Assembly (NCBI GenBank): GCA_023409265.1
Contig: JAEYHZ010000038.1
Coordinates: 1-64,000, forward strand
Length of the DNA: 64,000 nt
Direction of reading: 5' to 3'
Origin: Bacillota bacterium
Lineage (GTDB): Bacteria > Bacillota > Clostridia > Acetivibrionales > DSM-1351
Of this stretch, positions 53,431 to 62,026 are shown one piece after another. A program made the position numbers and the translations under genes. The notes under the pieces were generated by a model, which saw only the letters and a program-made list of their open reading frames with translations, ran no database searches and had not been told where the DNA came from. The first letter of the stretch is position 1. Each line of letters opens with the position of its first letter.

Positions 53431-53675
53431 TCAATGTGCTGTTGAAGATATTTTGTAATTGGATATAAGTTTATATAGGTTAAAAACGAACTTTACTTAT
53501 GATCATTTGCTATTAAAAAACCCTGCGAGTACAAAAAATTTTGGCCAAAAAAGTACTCGAGCCAAATGATTCAGCAAAAAAGTACGCGAGTACAAAAAAT
53601 AAAAAATGCACGGTATGGTTAAAAAAATAGATGAAACAGTGCCGTTAACACTGTTTCATCTATTTTTTGGTTACC
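53431..53675. repeat. 245-bp direct repeat, copy 2
   Basis: Second copy, with its hairpin at 53622-53641 and 53649-53668. The stem and loop are base-for-base the same as in copy 1. It lies 141 bp past the metQ stop and could end metNIQ transcripts from the minus strand. Confidence 0.85.
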
Positions 53676-53693
53676 TGCATTTTTTATTTTTTA

Positions 53694-53760
53694 GTACGGA
53701 AGTACTTTTTTTACGGAAACACTTTTTTTACGGAAGTACTTTTTTACGGAAGTACTTTTT
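53694..53760. repeat. Four-unit short tandem repeat next to copy 2
   Basis: Units of the type TACGGAAGTACTTTTTT repeat four times (one with AACACT), with an outlying AGAAGTACTTCCC at 53784-53796. On the minus strand this reads AAAAAAGTACTTCCGTA. Confidence 0.75.
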
Positions 53761-53815
53761 AGAAACAAATAATATATCATGTCAGAAGTACTTCCCTTAT
53801 ATATAATTTATCAAA

Positions 53816-54625
53816 TTAGAATATAGCTACAACAGCACCCTGATATTTTTCTTCGATAAACTTCTTAACCTTATCACTCTTAAGAGCTTCTATCAGCGCT
53901 TTGATATCTTCTCTGTTTTCGTCTCCCTTGCGGACAGCTATTATGTTTGCAAAGGTCTGTGCTGCAACCGAATTTGCTTCTTCTTTAGCCAAAGCATCCT
54001 TTGCCACATTGAAGCCTGCCTCGATAGCATAGTTTCCATTGATTACAGCCAGGTCAACATCGGGTAAAGCTCTTGAAAGCTGTGCAGCTTCAAGTTCTTT
54101 GACCTTAATGTTTTTTGGATTTTCAATAATATCCTTAACAGTTGCTTTCAGTCCAGCGTCTGGTTTAACCTTGATTAAACCAATTGTTTCCAGAAGCAGA
54201 AGTGCTCTTGCTTCATTTGTCGTATCATTTGGTACAGCAATAGTTGCACCATCAGTTATTGCATCAAGTGACTTTACCTTACCCGGATACAAACCAAGTG
54301 GTTCATAGTGAATCTGTGCTGCTGATACGATGTCCGTCTTGTTTTGTGCATTAAAATCATCAAGGTATGGTTTATGCTGGAAGTAGTTTGCATCAAGTGT
54401 TTTGTCTTGTAAAGCCAGATTTGGCTGTACATAATCTGTAAATTCCTTAATTTCAAGTTCAATTCCTTTTTCTTTAAGAACGCTTTGAACTTCCTTTAAA
54501 ATTTCACCATGTGGTGAAGGTGATGCTCCTACCACCAGTTTTTTTGATGATGAACCGCAGCCAGCCAGAATACCTGATACTGCAAAAGTCAAAGCTAATA
54601 ATAAAGCCAATAATTTTCTCTTCAT
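53816..54625 (-). CDS. metQ: D-methionine-binding lipoprotein
   Basis: 269 residues. Lipoprotein signal with LAGC lipobox, then LVVGASPSPHGEILKEV and DANYFQHKPYLDDFN, the NlpA/MetQ signatures (Tyr and His here line the methionine pocket). It feeds the MetNI complex. The gene is the last of metNIQ and is followed by the repeat cluster. Confidence 0.93.
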   Translation of the reverse strand: MKRKLLALLLALTFAVSGILAGCGSSSKKLVVGASPSPHGEILKEVQSVLKEKGIELEIKEFTDYVQPNLALQDKTLDANYFQHKPYLDDFNAQNKTDIVSAAQIHYEPLGLYPGKVKSLDAITDGATIAVPNDTTNEARALLLLETIGLIKVKPDAGLKATVKDIIENPKNIKVKELEAAQLSRALPDVDLAVINGNYAIEAGFNVAKDALAKEEANSVAAQTFANIIAVRKGDENREDIKALIEALKSDKVKKFIEEKYQGAVVAIF

Positions 54626-54713
54626 TGAGACGCCCCCTATTAATATTTATTTTTATTTATTTTATTTATTTGTTGGTAAATTTTGGTCCATATCTGATAA
54701 TGATTTAATTATG

Positions 54714-55373
54714 TCACTTGCGTTTATCCTGTTTTTTTGCAATATTGGTGCCAATTTCCTGTATCACCTGCACTAAAACCACAAGAAGTACCACTGTAAT
54801 TACCATAATATCATTCTGATACCTGTAATAACCGAAGCGAATGGCTAAATCACCAAGTCCGCCTCCGCCACAAATTCCTGCCATTGCGCTATAACCAAGA
54901 ATAGTAGTAGTTGCTATGGCAGCCCCCATTATTAAGGATGGAACTGCTTCGGGTATCATCACCTTCCGTATAATCTGAAAAGGACTGCAGCCCATGGATA
55001 CCGCTGCTTCGATTACACCCTTGTCAACTTCCTTTATGGAGGATTCAACAAGTCTGGCTACAAAAGGTGCAGCCCCAATTACAAGTGGTACTACAGTAGC
55101 TGTTGAACCAATTGTGGTTCCGATTACAAATCTGGTAAATGGTATAATAGCTATAAGTAAAATCAAAAACGGTACCGAACGGACCAAATTTACAACTAGG
55201 TTTAACACCTTGTTCAGTTTTGGCATGGGTAATATACCGTTTTCCTCACTGGTTACAAGCAGTACTCCCATTGGAAGTCCCAGCACATACGCAAGTATGG
55301 TGGACAAAAGTGTCATATACAACGTTTCGAGCAGTCCCATAAAAATCATTGCAAATGTTTGACTATCCCACAT
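54714..55373 (-). CDS. metI: D-methionine ABC transporter permease
   Basis: 219 residues, five membrane helices; EAA loop IEAAVSMGCSPFQIIRKVMIPEAVPSLIMGAA and SAMAGICGGGGLGDLAIRFGYYRYQ are MetI hallmarks. It overlaps metN by 11 bases. Confidence 0.94.
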   Translation of the reverse strand: MWDSQTFAMIFMGLLETLYMTLLSTILAYVLGLPMGVLLVTSEENGILPMPKLNKVLNLVVNLVRSVPFLILLIAIIPFTRFVIGTTIGSTATVVPLVIGAAPFVARLVESSIKEVDKGVIEAAVSMGCSPFQIIRKVMIPEAVPSLIMGAAIATTTILGYSAMAGICGGGGLGDLAIRFGYYRYQNDIMVITVVLLVVLVQVIQEIGTNIAKKQDKRK

Positions 55374-56370
55374 ATTCGTTTACCTCCTCGACAGATAAAT
55401 TCTGAGATCTAAGATAACGGATTACCTGATTTGATACCTCGTCATCCTGCGGCAATTGGAGAACCAGTTCTCCAAAGGCCTTCCCATCAATATCCTTCAT
55501 ATCGGCAAACATAATATTTACCTGTGCCTTGCATTCCAGTATCATCCTTGATATTACCGGATCAAAGGAGGAACTGCCCTCAAATACAATTCTGCAGCAG
55601 CGCTTACCCATGAATTGCCCCAGCTTCCCTCCATTGGGGTATACAAGCCTTTGTGCAGCGGCAGTCTTCGGATGTAAAAACACCTCTGAAACCAGCCCGG
55701 TTTCTGCTATCCCGCTTTCATCAATAATTGCAACATGTGAGCATATTTGTTCAATAACACTCATTTCATGAGTTATTATTACAATGGTTATACCAAGTCT
55801 TTTGTTAATATCCCTGAGTAGTTCAAGAATAGCCTTGGTAGTAGTAGGGTCAAGCGCTGAAGTTGCCTCATCACAAAGCAGTACTTTGGGATTTGTGGCC
55901 AATGCTCTTGCTATGGCTATTCTCTGCTTCTGCCCTCCTGACAACTGTGCAGGATAGGCCGCTGCCTTATCGGACAGGCCCACTATTTCCAGTAACTCTC
56001 TGGCCCGTCCCTTAGCCTCCTCCTTTTTCATTCCTGAAATCTCCAGAGGGAAGGTAATGTTCTCCTCAGCAGTCCTCTGCATAAGCAGGTTAAATTGTTG
56101 AAAGATCATTCCCATTGACCGTCGTACTTCCCTTAGCTCTTTCTCACTAAGTCTGGATAAATCTTTACCATCCACAATAATCGTACCGCTGGTAGGTCTT
56201 TCAATATAATTAATACAACGCACAAGTGTGCTTTTTCCGGCTCCGCTCATTCCGATAATTCCAAAAACAGCACCTTCATCAATAGAAAGATCTATATTTT
56301 CCAGCGCTTTAACTTCTCTCTCTTTTGTAGAAAATATCTTGGTCAAAGCCTTGATTTCTATTATTTGCAT
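55363..56370 (-). CDS. metN: Methionine ABC transporter ATPase with NIL domain
   Basis: 335 residues from the ATG at 56368-56370 behind GGAGG. Walker A GMSGAGKSTLV, signature LSGGQKQRIAIARAL, Walker B LLCDEATSALDPTT, switch ITHEMSVIE. The C-terminal NIL domain (about 265-330) senses methionine and stops transport when it is plentiful. First gene of metNIQ. Confidence 0.95.
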   Translation of the reverse strand: MQIIEIKALTKIFSTKEREVKALENIDLSIDEGAVFGIIGMSGAGKSTLVRCINYIERPTSGTIIVDGKDLSRLSEKELREVRRSMGMIFQQFNLLMQRTAEENITFPLEISGMKKEEAKGRARELLEIVGLSDKAAAYPAQLSGGQKQRIAIARALATNPKVLLCDEATSALDPTTTKAILELLRDINKRLGITIVIITHEMSVIEQICSHVAIIDESGIAETGLVSEVFLHPKTAAAQRLVYPNGGKLGQFMGKRCCRIVFEGSSSFDPVISRMILECKAQVNIMFADMKDIDGKAFGELVLQLPQDDEVSNQVIRYLRSQNLSVEEVNEYVG

Positions 56371-56520
56371 AAAACCTCCACGTCCCCAACACAATATAAA
56401 AAACTATCAACAAATAATAATCCAATATTTATGTATGGCATGCAAAACACATTATTTACATGTTACCATAAGAATACGAGTATTCATATAAATCATATAT
56501 GTTTTGTGGTGGTTTTCTTT

Positions 56521-56549
56521 AGTATAGATTACCAGAATATATTTGTCAA
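56521..56549 (-). promoter_or_regulatory. metNIQ promoter
   Basis: TTGACA (56549-56544), 17-bp spacer, TATACT (56526-56521) on the minus strand, a near-consensus promoter. ATAAATCATATATG repeats flank it at 56488-56501 and 56559-56572. Confidence 0.8.
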
Positions 56550-56567
56550 TATATTTTTATAAATCAT

Positions 56568-56587
56568 ATATGAATACTATGAATTAT
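56568..56587. promoter_or_regulatory. Sulfur-regulator site upstream of metN
   Basis: ATATGAATACTATGAATTAT on the plus strand, 18 of 20 bases identical to the minus-strand larE site and 16 of 20 to the site ahead of the Rrf2 gene. It lies just upstream of the metN -35. Confidence 0.65.
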
Positions 56588-56813
56588 TTCTTTATAGATA
56601 TTTTGTTGATCTCCAATTGTAATTTGTAGTTACCCTTTAATTATAATCAAGAATTTTTTTCCATATCCTTAAGTGATTTTTATACTTCCTTTTGTTCCAC
56701 ATTAAAGTATATTTAGTGCAATTATCTTTGTCAATGAAAACAGCTGTTTACCAGGATATGTCAGTAAATTCATTAGCTTTTTCAACAATCTGGAAAATGC
56801 AATATCAAAAATA

Positions 56814-56869
56814 TTGACACTATTTCTATTATATGCTTTAATTAAACATATATAATTACTATGACATAT
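56814..56869 (+). promoter_or_regulatory. Promoter and autoregulatory site of the Rrf2 gene
   Basis: TTGACA (56814-56819), 17-bp spacer, TTTAAT (56837-56842). The shared site ATATAATTACTATGACATAT follows at 56850-56869, over the start point. The 56588-56813 part of the gap shows nothing else. Confidence 0.7.
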
Positions 56870-56956
56870 TTCTTTTTATATATAATGATTATACTTAATA
56901 ATAAGTCATTGGGTAATTCATTTACCCCATGCCGGAAATGGAGAATGGAGATAAAT

Positions 56957-57403
56957 ATGAGAATTTCATCAAAGGGAAGATATGGCCTTGCAGCAATGAT
57001 AAGTGTAGCTCAGCTTGGCAGTACCGGTGATTTTGTCACCGTTGTAAGTATTGCAGAAAAGCTGGGTATTTCTAAAATATATCTTGAACAGGTTTTTTCA
57101 TTATTAAAACGCTCAAAGCTGGTTACATCCATCAAAGGTTCACAGGGCGGCTATCAGCTTTCCAGATCTTCTGACAGGATTACTGCACTTGAAATACTTC
57201 AGGCTGTGGAAATAAGCCTGTTCGAAAAAACCGAGCGTTCAGTATCGGATGAAGCACTTGAAATAGAGAACTCACTGAAAAAACTTATATGGGAGAACCT
57301 GGACAACGCTATTGTAGCAGCATTAAAAGAGGTTACCCTTAGTGACCTTGTCGCCGAGGCCGAAAAGGCAAAGAATGGTGAAGAGTTTATGTTCTACATT
57401 TAG
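56957..57403 (+). CDS. Rrf2-family regulator, CymR-like (no Fe-S cysteines)
   Basis: 148 residues from the ATG at 56957 (MRISSKGRYGLAAMISVA), behind GGAG. Rrf2 winged helix with the conserved SIAEKLGISKIYLEQVFSLLKRSKLVTSIKGSQGGYQLSR. There is no Cys in the whole protein, unlike IscR-type members, which matches CymR, the cysteine regulator of Firmicutes that works with CysK. Gene order (metNIQ, regulator, trans-sulfuration enzyme, larE) supports this. The site at 56850 suggests autoregulation. Confidence 0.85.
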   Translation: MRISSKGRYGLAAMISVAQLGSTGDFVTVVSIAEKLGISKIYLEQVFSLLKRSKLVTSIKGSQGGYQLSRSSDRITALEILQAVEISLFEKTERSVSDEALEIENSLKKLIWENLDNAIVAALKEVTLSDLVAEAEKAKNGEEFMFYI

Positions 57404-57435
57404 TAGCTTAGAAAATATTTTAATAATAAGCAAAA

Positions 57436-57462
57436 GGCCCTGATTAACGTCAGGGTCTTTTT
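57436..57462 (+). terminator. Terminator after the Rrf2 gene
   Basis: GGCCCTGA/TCAGGGTC stem (57436-57443, 57450-57457) with a 6-base loop and TTTTT tail. Confidence 0.85.
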
Positions 57463-57552
57463 ACCATCCTCCACCATTTGTTTGCCAGGTAAACAGGCCC
57501 CGTGTATCTCTGGTATTTCTGACTAAAGTATTTCAGACTAAGGTCTTTAAAA

Positions 57553-58716
57553 TTAACCTTCCAGTGCCTGTTCAAGATCCGCTATCAAATCATTAACATT
57601 TTCTATTCCCACAGAAAGTCTCAGCAATCTGTCATTTACCCCAAGCCTGTTACGAATTTCTTCAGGTACTGCAGCATGTGTCTGCAGCATGGGATATGTG
57701 ATAAGGCTTTCCACTCCTCCCAGGCTTTCAGCAAACATTATCACTTTAAGCTTTTCCAGAACCTTTGCTACCAGTTCGGCAGAAGTAACCTCAAATGAGA
57801 TCATTGCACCAAATCCTGAAGCCTGTTTCAATGAGATCTCATAGCCTTCATGCTCCGGCAGACCTACATAGTAAACCTTTTTCACATTCTTATTTTGTTT
57901 AAGTCTTTTTGCCAGTTCCATAGCATTCTGCTGCTGCCGGTCAAGTCTTACACTCAGTGTTTTGATACCCCTGAGCAGGAGCCAGCTGTCAAAAGGTGCC
58001 AGTACTGCACCTTCAGATTTCTGAATAAGCTTGAGCTTTTCAGCAAGGGCATCATCATTCAGTATTACAAAGCCGGCAAGAGTATCATTGTGCCCTCCCA
58101 GATACTTTGTTCCGCTGTGCACAACAATATCCGCGCCTAATTCAAGGGGTCTCTGACAATAAGGAGTCAGAAATGTGTTATCAACAATAAATACTGAATT
58201 TCTGGCTTTTGTCAGTTCTGAGATCATTCTGATATCTGCCACTTTCATTATGGGATTGGTGGGTGTTTCAATAAAAACAGCAGTGGTATTGGGTTTATAT
58301 TCATCTTCTATTGCTTCAATTTTACAAGTGTCCACATAGCTGAATTCCAAACCATAATTCTTATATACTTCTTCAAATATTCTATAGGTTCCGCCGTATA
58401 AGTCATCCGAAACAATTATATGCTGACCCGGTGAAAACATTTTAAGCACTGAAGAAATAGCAGCCATGCCGCTGGAAAATGCAAAGCCGGATTTGCCGTT
58501 TTCCAGGATAGCCATTGTATTTTCAAGTTCCTCACGGGTGGGGTTCTGAAGGCGTGTATAATCATATCCTGTAGATTGATTCAAGCCGGGGTGCCTGAAG
58601 GTTGCACTCTGATAAATGGGGAAGCTGATTGCTCCGGTATTTTGGTCAAAGCCCTTCCAACCATGTACAACCCTGGTGTCTATTTTTGTCTTGCAACAGT
58701 TATCCTTGTCAGTCAT
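57553..58716 (-). CDS. Cystathionine gamma-synthase/lyase-type enzyme
   Basis: 387 residues from the ATG at 58714-58716 with GGAGG five bases upstream. PLP Lys204 in VVHSGTKYLGGHND, cofactor Tyr in YDYTRLQNPT, and SSGMAAISSVLKM. It belongs to the Cys/Met metabolism PLP family. Sequence alone does not separate cystathionine gamma-synthase, gamma-lyase, beta-lyase and homocysteine synthase. It lies 51 bp after larE and is probably co-transcribed with it. Confidence 0.9.
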   Translation of the reverse strand: MTDKDNCCKTKIDTRVVHGWKGFDQNTGAISFPIYQSATFRHPGLNQSTGYDYTRLQNPTREELENTMAILENGKSGFAFSSGMAAISSVLKMFSPGQHIIVSDDLYGGTYRIFEEVYKNYGLEFSYVDTCKIEAIEDEYKPNTTAVFIETPTNPIMKVADIRMISELTKARNSVFIVDNTFLTPYCQRPLELGADIVVHSGTKYLGGHNDTLAGFVILNDDALAEKLKLIQKSEGAVLAPFDSWLLLRGIKTLSVRLDRQQQNAMELAKRLKQNKNVKKVYYVGLPEHEGYEISLKQASGFGAMISFEVTSAELVAKVLEKLKVIMFAESLGGVESLITYPMLQTHAAVPEEIRNRLGVNDRLLRLSVGIENVNDLIADLEQALEG

Positions 58717-58767
58717 CGTAACCTCCATCCCCAGTATGTTCCTGGTATTTGCTCCTGATGAATTCCA

Positions 58768-59595
58768 CTAGTTCTTTTCAGCCTGGCTCAAGCCTTCGTT
58801 CATACTTCCTGTTCTATACCCCTTCAGATCAAGAGCTGTATACATAAATCCAATATTCTTAAATTCCGCGTATATCCTTTCCCTTGTTGCCGGTTCAATT
58901 ATTTTTTCAAAAGTGTCCTGGTTTACCTCAATTCTTGCAATATCCTTGTGAAATCTTACTCTGACCTGTCTGAAGCCCAAATCCAATAAAAATTGTTCGG
59001 CCCGGTCTATCATCTGCAGTCTTTCTTTAGTTATCTTCTCTCCGTACGGAAATCTTGAAGAAAGACACGCAAAAGCCTGCTTATCCCAGGTTTTTAAACC
59101 CATTTCCCGGGATAATATACGGATTTCCTCCTTGGAAAGCTGTGCTTCCCTTAAAGGGCTAATAACTCCGTGTTCTCTGACTGCCTGCATACCGGGTCTG
59201 AAATCCCCAAGGTCATCAACATTTGAACCTTCAAAAATAACTTCCATACCTTCTTCATCAGCAACAGCCTTTATCTTTTCATACAGCTCATTTTTACACA
59301 GATAGCACCTGTTGACCGGATTATCTGAAAAACCGTCAACATCAAGCTCCTCAGAAGTTATTACCTTATGGCGTATTGAATTTGTTTCGGCAAACTCTAT
59401 GGCTTCCCGAAGTTCCCTTTCAGGATAGGTGGATGAGTGGGCTGTCACGGCAACAACCCTCTCTCCCAGCACTTCAGCAGCCACTTTTAGAAGGAAGGTT
59501 GAATCAACACCACCTGAAAAGGCAACCACAGCGCTGTTATATTTCTTTATAATATTCTTTAAGTTGTCAAGTTTATCATTAACGTTCATATGCAA
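58768..59595 (-). CDS. larE: LarE-type ATP-dependent sulfur transferase
   Basis: 275 residues; a TTG at 59593-59595 has AGGAGA six bases upstream, and an ATG two codons later (59589) is an alternative. PP-loop FSGGVDSTF (27-33), a CYLC pair (Cys97, Cys100) and Cys177 in AFACLSSRFPYGE, the position of the sacrificial sulfur donor. LarE adds sulfur to a pyridinium dicarboxylate to make the nickel-pincer cofactor of lactate racemase, but no larA, larB or larC is in this window. Sulfur-gene neighbours and a shared operator suggest another or wider sulfur-transfer role. Confidence 0.85.
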   Translation of the reverse strand: MHMNVNDKLDNLKNIIKKYNSAVVAFSGGVDSTFLLKVAAEVLGERVVAVTAHSSTYPERELREAIEFAETNSIRHKVITSEELDVDGFSDNPVNRCYLCKNELYEKIKAVADEEGMEVIFEGSNVDDLGDFRPGMQAVREHGVISPLREAQLSKEEIRILSREMGLKTWDKQAFACLSSRFPYGEKITKERLQMIDRAEQFLLDLGFRQVRVRFHKDIARIEVNQDTFEKIIEPATRERIYAEFKNIGFMYTALDLKGYRTGSMNEGLSQAEKN

Positions 59596-59680
59596 ATCTT
59601 TCTCCTTATAACCTCATAAAATATTTATTAACTTAGGAATGAACAAATAATAACTTCAGATTCCTTAGGCATGAATAAAT

Positions 59681-59743
59681 ATAATTCCTAGTATTCCTAT
59701 GTAAATTATTAAGATGATACTATAAATTAATATATTTTGTCAA
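59681..59743 (-). promoter_or_regulatory. larE promoter with sulfur-regulator site
   Basis: Minus strand TTGACA (59743-59738), 18-bp spacer, TATCAT (59719-59714). ATAGGAATACTAGGAATTAT follows at 59700-59681 over the start region, the same site as near metN and the Rrf2 gene; TAAGGAAT and ATTCCTTA words lie a little further down the leader. Confidence 0.7.
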
Positions 59744-59784
59744 TTGCAAATGCAACCAAAGTAAATTATATTCAGAACACTTTT

Positions 59785-61953
59785 TTACTTTCCCCATTTT
59801 GCCAATGCATCTGCAAGAGCAGAATTTATCGGTTCTCCAGAATCCTGCTGTTTCATGAACTTCGCAACCTCTCTTTTATCTACCTGTTCTCCCTTGCGCT
59901 TCTTAAAGGCATCCAGTTTCTCCCTGTATCCGCAGGCACAATAGAAGGACTTGTTGTCCCCTTCTCCCCTGATTTCCATTTTTTTGTGGCATTCGGGACA
60001 TCGGGCATTGGATACCACTGTTACGGATTTCCTGTAGCCGCATTCTCTGTCGGGGCAAACAAGCATTTTACCCTTCTTGCCGTTGACTTCAAGAAGATAT
60101 TTACCACACTCCGAACATTTCTCCCTGGTGACGTTGTCATGCTTGAACAGTTCTGAGCTTGCTATTACAGCTCCTACAAGCTTTGAGGCATAGCCCTTCA
60201 TTTCACCGACAAATGCATTGGAGCTTACCTTACCCTTGCTGATCAGCGCAAGCTGCTGCTCCCATTTTGCGGTAAGCTCGGGAGACTTCAGATCTTCAGG
60301 CACAAGATTTATTAATTGAGTACCCTTTGAGGTAGGATAAATTTCCTTCCCCTTCCGCTCCACGTAGAAGGTATTGAACAATTTTTCTATAATATCGGCT
60401 CTTGTTGCAGGAGTACCCAGGCCGCTTGTACTTTCAAGAGTTTCCTTCAATGCTTTGTTGTCCACAAACTTTCCGGGATGCTCCATTGCTGAAAGCAGGG
60501 TAGCCTCGGTATATCTTGCAGGCGGCTTTGTCTTTCCGTTAACAGCTTTTGGAGAGAGAATCTTTGCCTTCTGTCCCTTCTGCACCTCCGGAAGTGACTG
60601 GTCGTTTTCATCCTCCTCACTGTCCTCGTCCAGCTTTCCAAAGCCTTCATATACCGTTTTCCAGCCCCAGGACTTAACAATCTTTCCCCTGGCTGTAAAG
60701 GTTTCTCCGCTGATATCAAGCCTGACGTTGGTCTGTTCGTACTCAAAGGGAGCGTTTAAAACGGCAATAAACCGCTTGACAATCAGATCATATATGTTTC
60801 TTTCCTCAGAACTGAGGGACGACAGATTAACATACTGCTCGGTGGGAATTATGGCATGATGGTCTGTAACCTTGCTGTTGTCCACAAAGCGCCTGGTCAC
60901 ATTCAGCTTGTTTCTCAGTATGCCCTGAACAGGTTTTGCATATGGCCCAACAGCAATGCTCTTCAGGCGCTCGGCAAGTGTCGGCACTATATCTTCGGTG
61001 ATGTATCTGGAATCGGTTCTGGGGTATGTAACCAGCTTATGTGTTTCATATAGTTTCTGCATGATATTCAGGGTCTGCTTGGCAGAATAGGAATACTTCC
61101 TGTTGGCATCCCTCTGGAGTTCCGTCAGGTCATAGGCCAGGGGAGGCAGTTCCTTTTTCATGTCCTTCTTTACTTCAACAACTTCTCCTGTTTGTCCTGT
61201 AATTTTCCTTACAATGTTATCTGCCTGTTCCTTGTTGAAGGTTCTTGTCTGGTTGGAAGCCCTGTCCTGCCACTGAACCGTAAAACCGTTAAACTGGGCA
61301 GTGATCGTCCAGTAATCCTTCGGTACAAACTTTCTTATTTCCTCCTCCCGGGCTACAATCATAGCCAGAGTAGGTGTCTGAACCCTTCCGGCGGACAGCT
61401 GTGCATTGTACTTGCAGGTAAGAGCCCTTGTTACATTGAGGCCTACCAGCCAGTCTGCCTCAGATCTGCTCTGTGCCGAATAAAACAGATTGTCGTATTC
61501 CCGTGCAGGCTTCAGGTTTGCAAAGCCTTCCTTTATGGCCTTGTCAGTCTGTGAAGATATCCAGAGTCTCTTGATTGGCTTCCTGAAGCCCGCCTTAAGA
61601 ATTATCCATCTGGCCACCAGTTCTCCTTCCCTTCCCGAGTCTGTAGCTATGACAAGCTCGTCAACATCCTCTCTGTGCAGAAGGGTCTTGACCGCTCCAA
61701 ACTGCTTTGCTGTCTGCTTTATCACTACCAGCTCCATTTTGCCGGGGAGCATGGGCAGATCCTCGAGATTCCAGGATTTATACTTGTTTCCGTAGGCCTC
61801 CGGGTCGGCAAGTGTGACAAGATGACCCAACGCCCAGGTAACTATATATTTTGAACCAATAATACAGCCGTTTCCATTCTGGCTGCAGCCTAAAACACGT
61901 GCCAAATCCCTGGCTACAGACGGTTTTTCAGCTAATACCAATGTTTTTCCCAT
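59785..61953 (-). CDS. topB: DNA topoisomerase III
   Basis: 722 residues. TOPRIM domain at the N-terminus (LVLAEKPSVARDLARVLG; IATDSGREGELVARWI with the acidic DxD-type residues), catalytic Tyr in HKLVTYPRTDSRYI near residue 310, the decatenation loop region, and two C-terminal zinc ribbons (CSECGKY...CPDRECGYR and CPECHKKM...CACGYREK). It is a type IA topoisomerase that separates linked DNA strands. Chromosomal in context; no plasmid genes nearby. Confidence 0.94.
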   Translation of the reverse strand: MGKTLVLAEKPSVARDLARVLGCSQNGNGCIIGSKYIVTWALGHLVTLADPEAYGNKYKSWNLEDLPMLPGKMELVVIKQTAKQFGAVKTLLHREDVDELVIATDSGREGELVARWIILKAGFRKPIKRLWISSQTDKAIKEGFANLKPAREYDNLFYSAQSRSEADWLVGLNVTRALTCKYNAQLSAGRVQTPTLAMIVAREEEIRKFVPKDYWTITAQFNGFTVQWQDRASNQTRTFNKEQADNIVRKITGQTGEVVEVKKDMKKELPPLAYDLTELQRDANRKYSYSAKQTLNIMQKLYETHKLVTYPRTDSRYITEDIVPTLAERLKSIAVGPYAKPVQGILRNKLNVTRRFVDNSKVTDHHAIIPTEQYVNLSSLSSEERNIYDLIVKRFIAVLNAPFEYEQTNVRLDISGETFTARGKIVKSWGWKTVYEGFGKLDEDSEEDENDQSLPEVQKGQKAKILSPKAVNGKTKPPARYTEATLLSAMEHPGKFVDNKALKETLESTSGLGTPATRADIIEKLFNTFYVERKGKEIYPTSKGTQLINLVPEDLKSPELTAKWEQQLALISKGKVSSNAFVGEMKGYASKLVGAVIASSELFKHDNVTREKCSECGKYLLEVNGKKGKMLVCPDRECGYRKSVTVVSNARCPECHKKMEIRGEGDNKSFYCACGYREKLDAFKKRKGEQVDKREVAKFMKQQDSGEPINSALADALAKWGK

Positions 61954-62026
61954 AAATTAAAATTCTCTCCTTATACTTTTTGTTATAAAACAGATTACTA
62001 TTTGGAAGCTATTTAAATAATAAGGA

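Noticed and set aside
56371..56956. SAM (S-box) riboswitch ahead of metNIQ
   Set aside because: No S-box core or terminator/antiterminator pair is visible; the leader is short and the promoter sits among protein-binding-like repeats.
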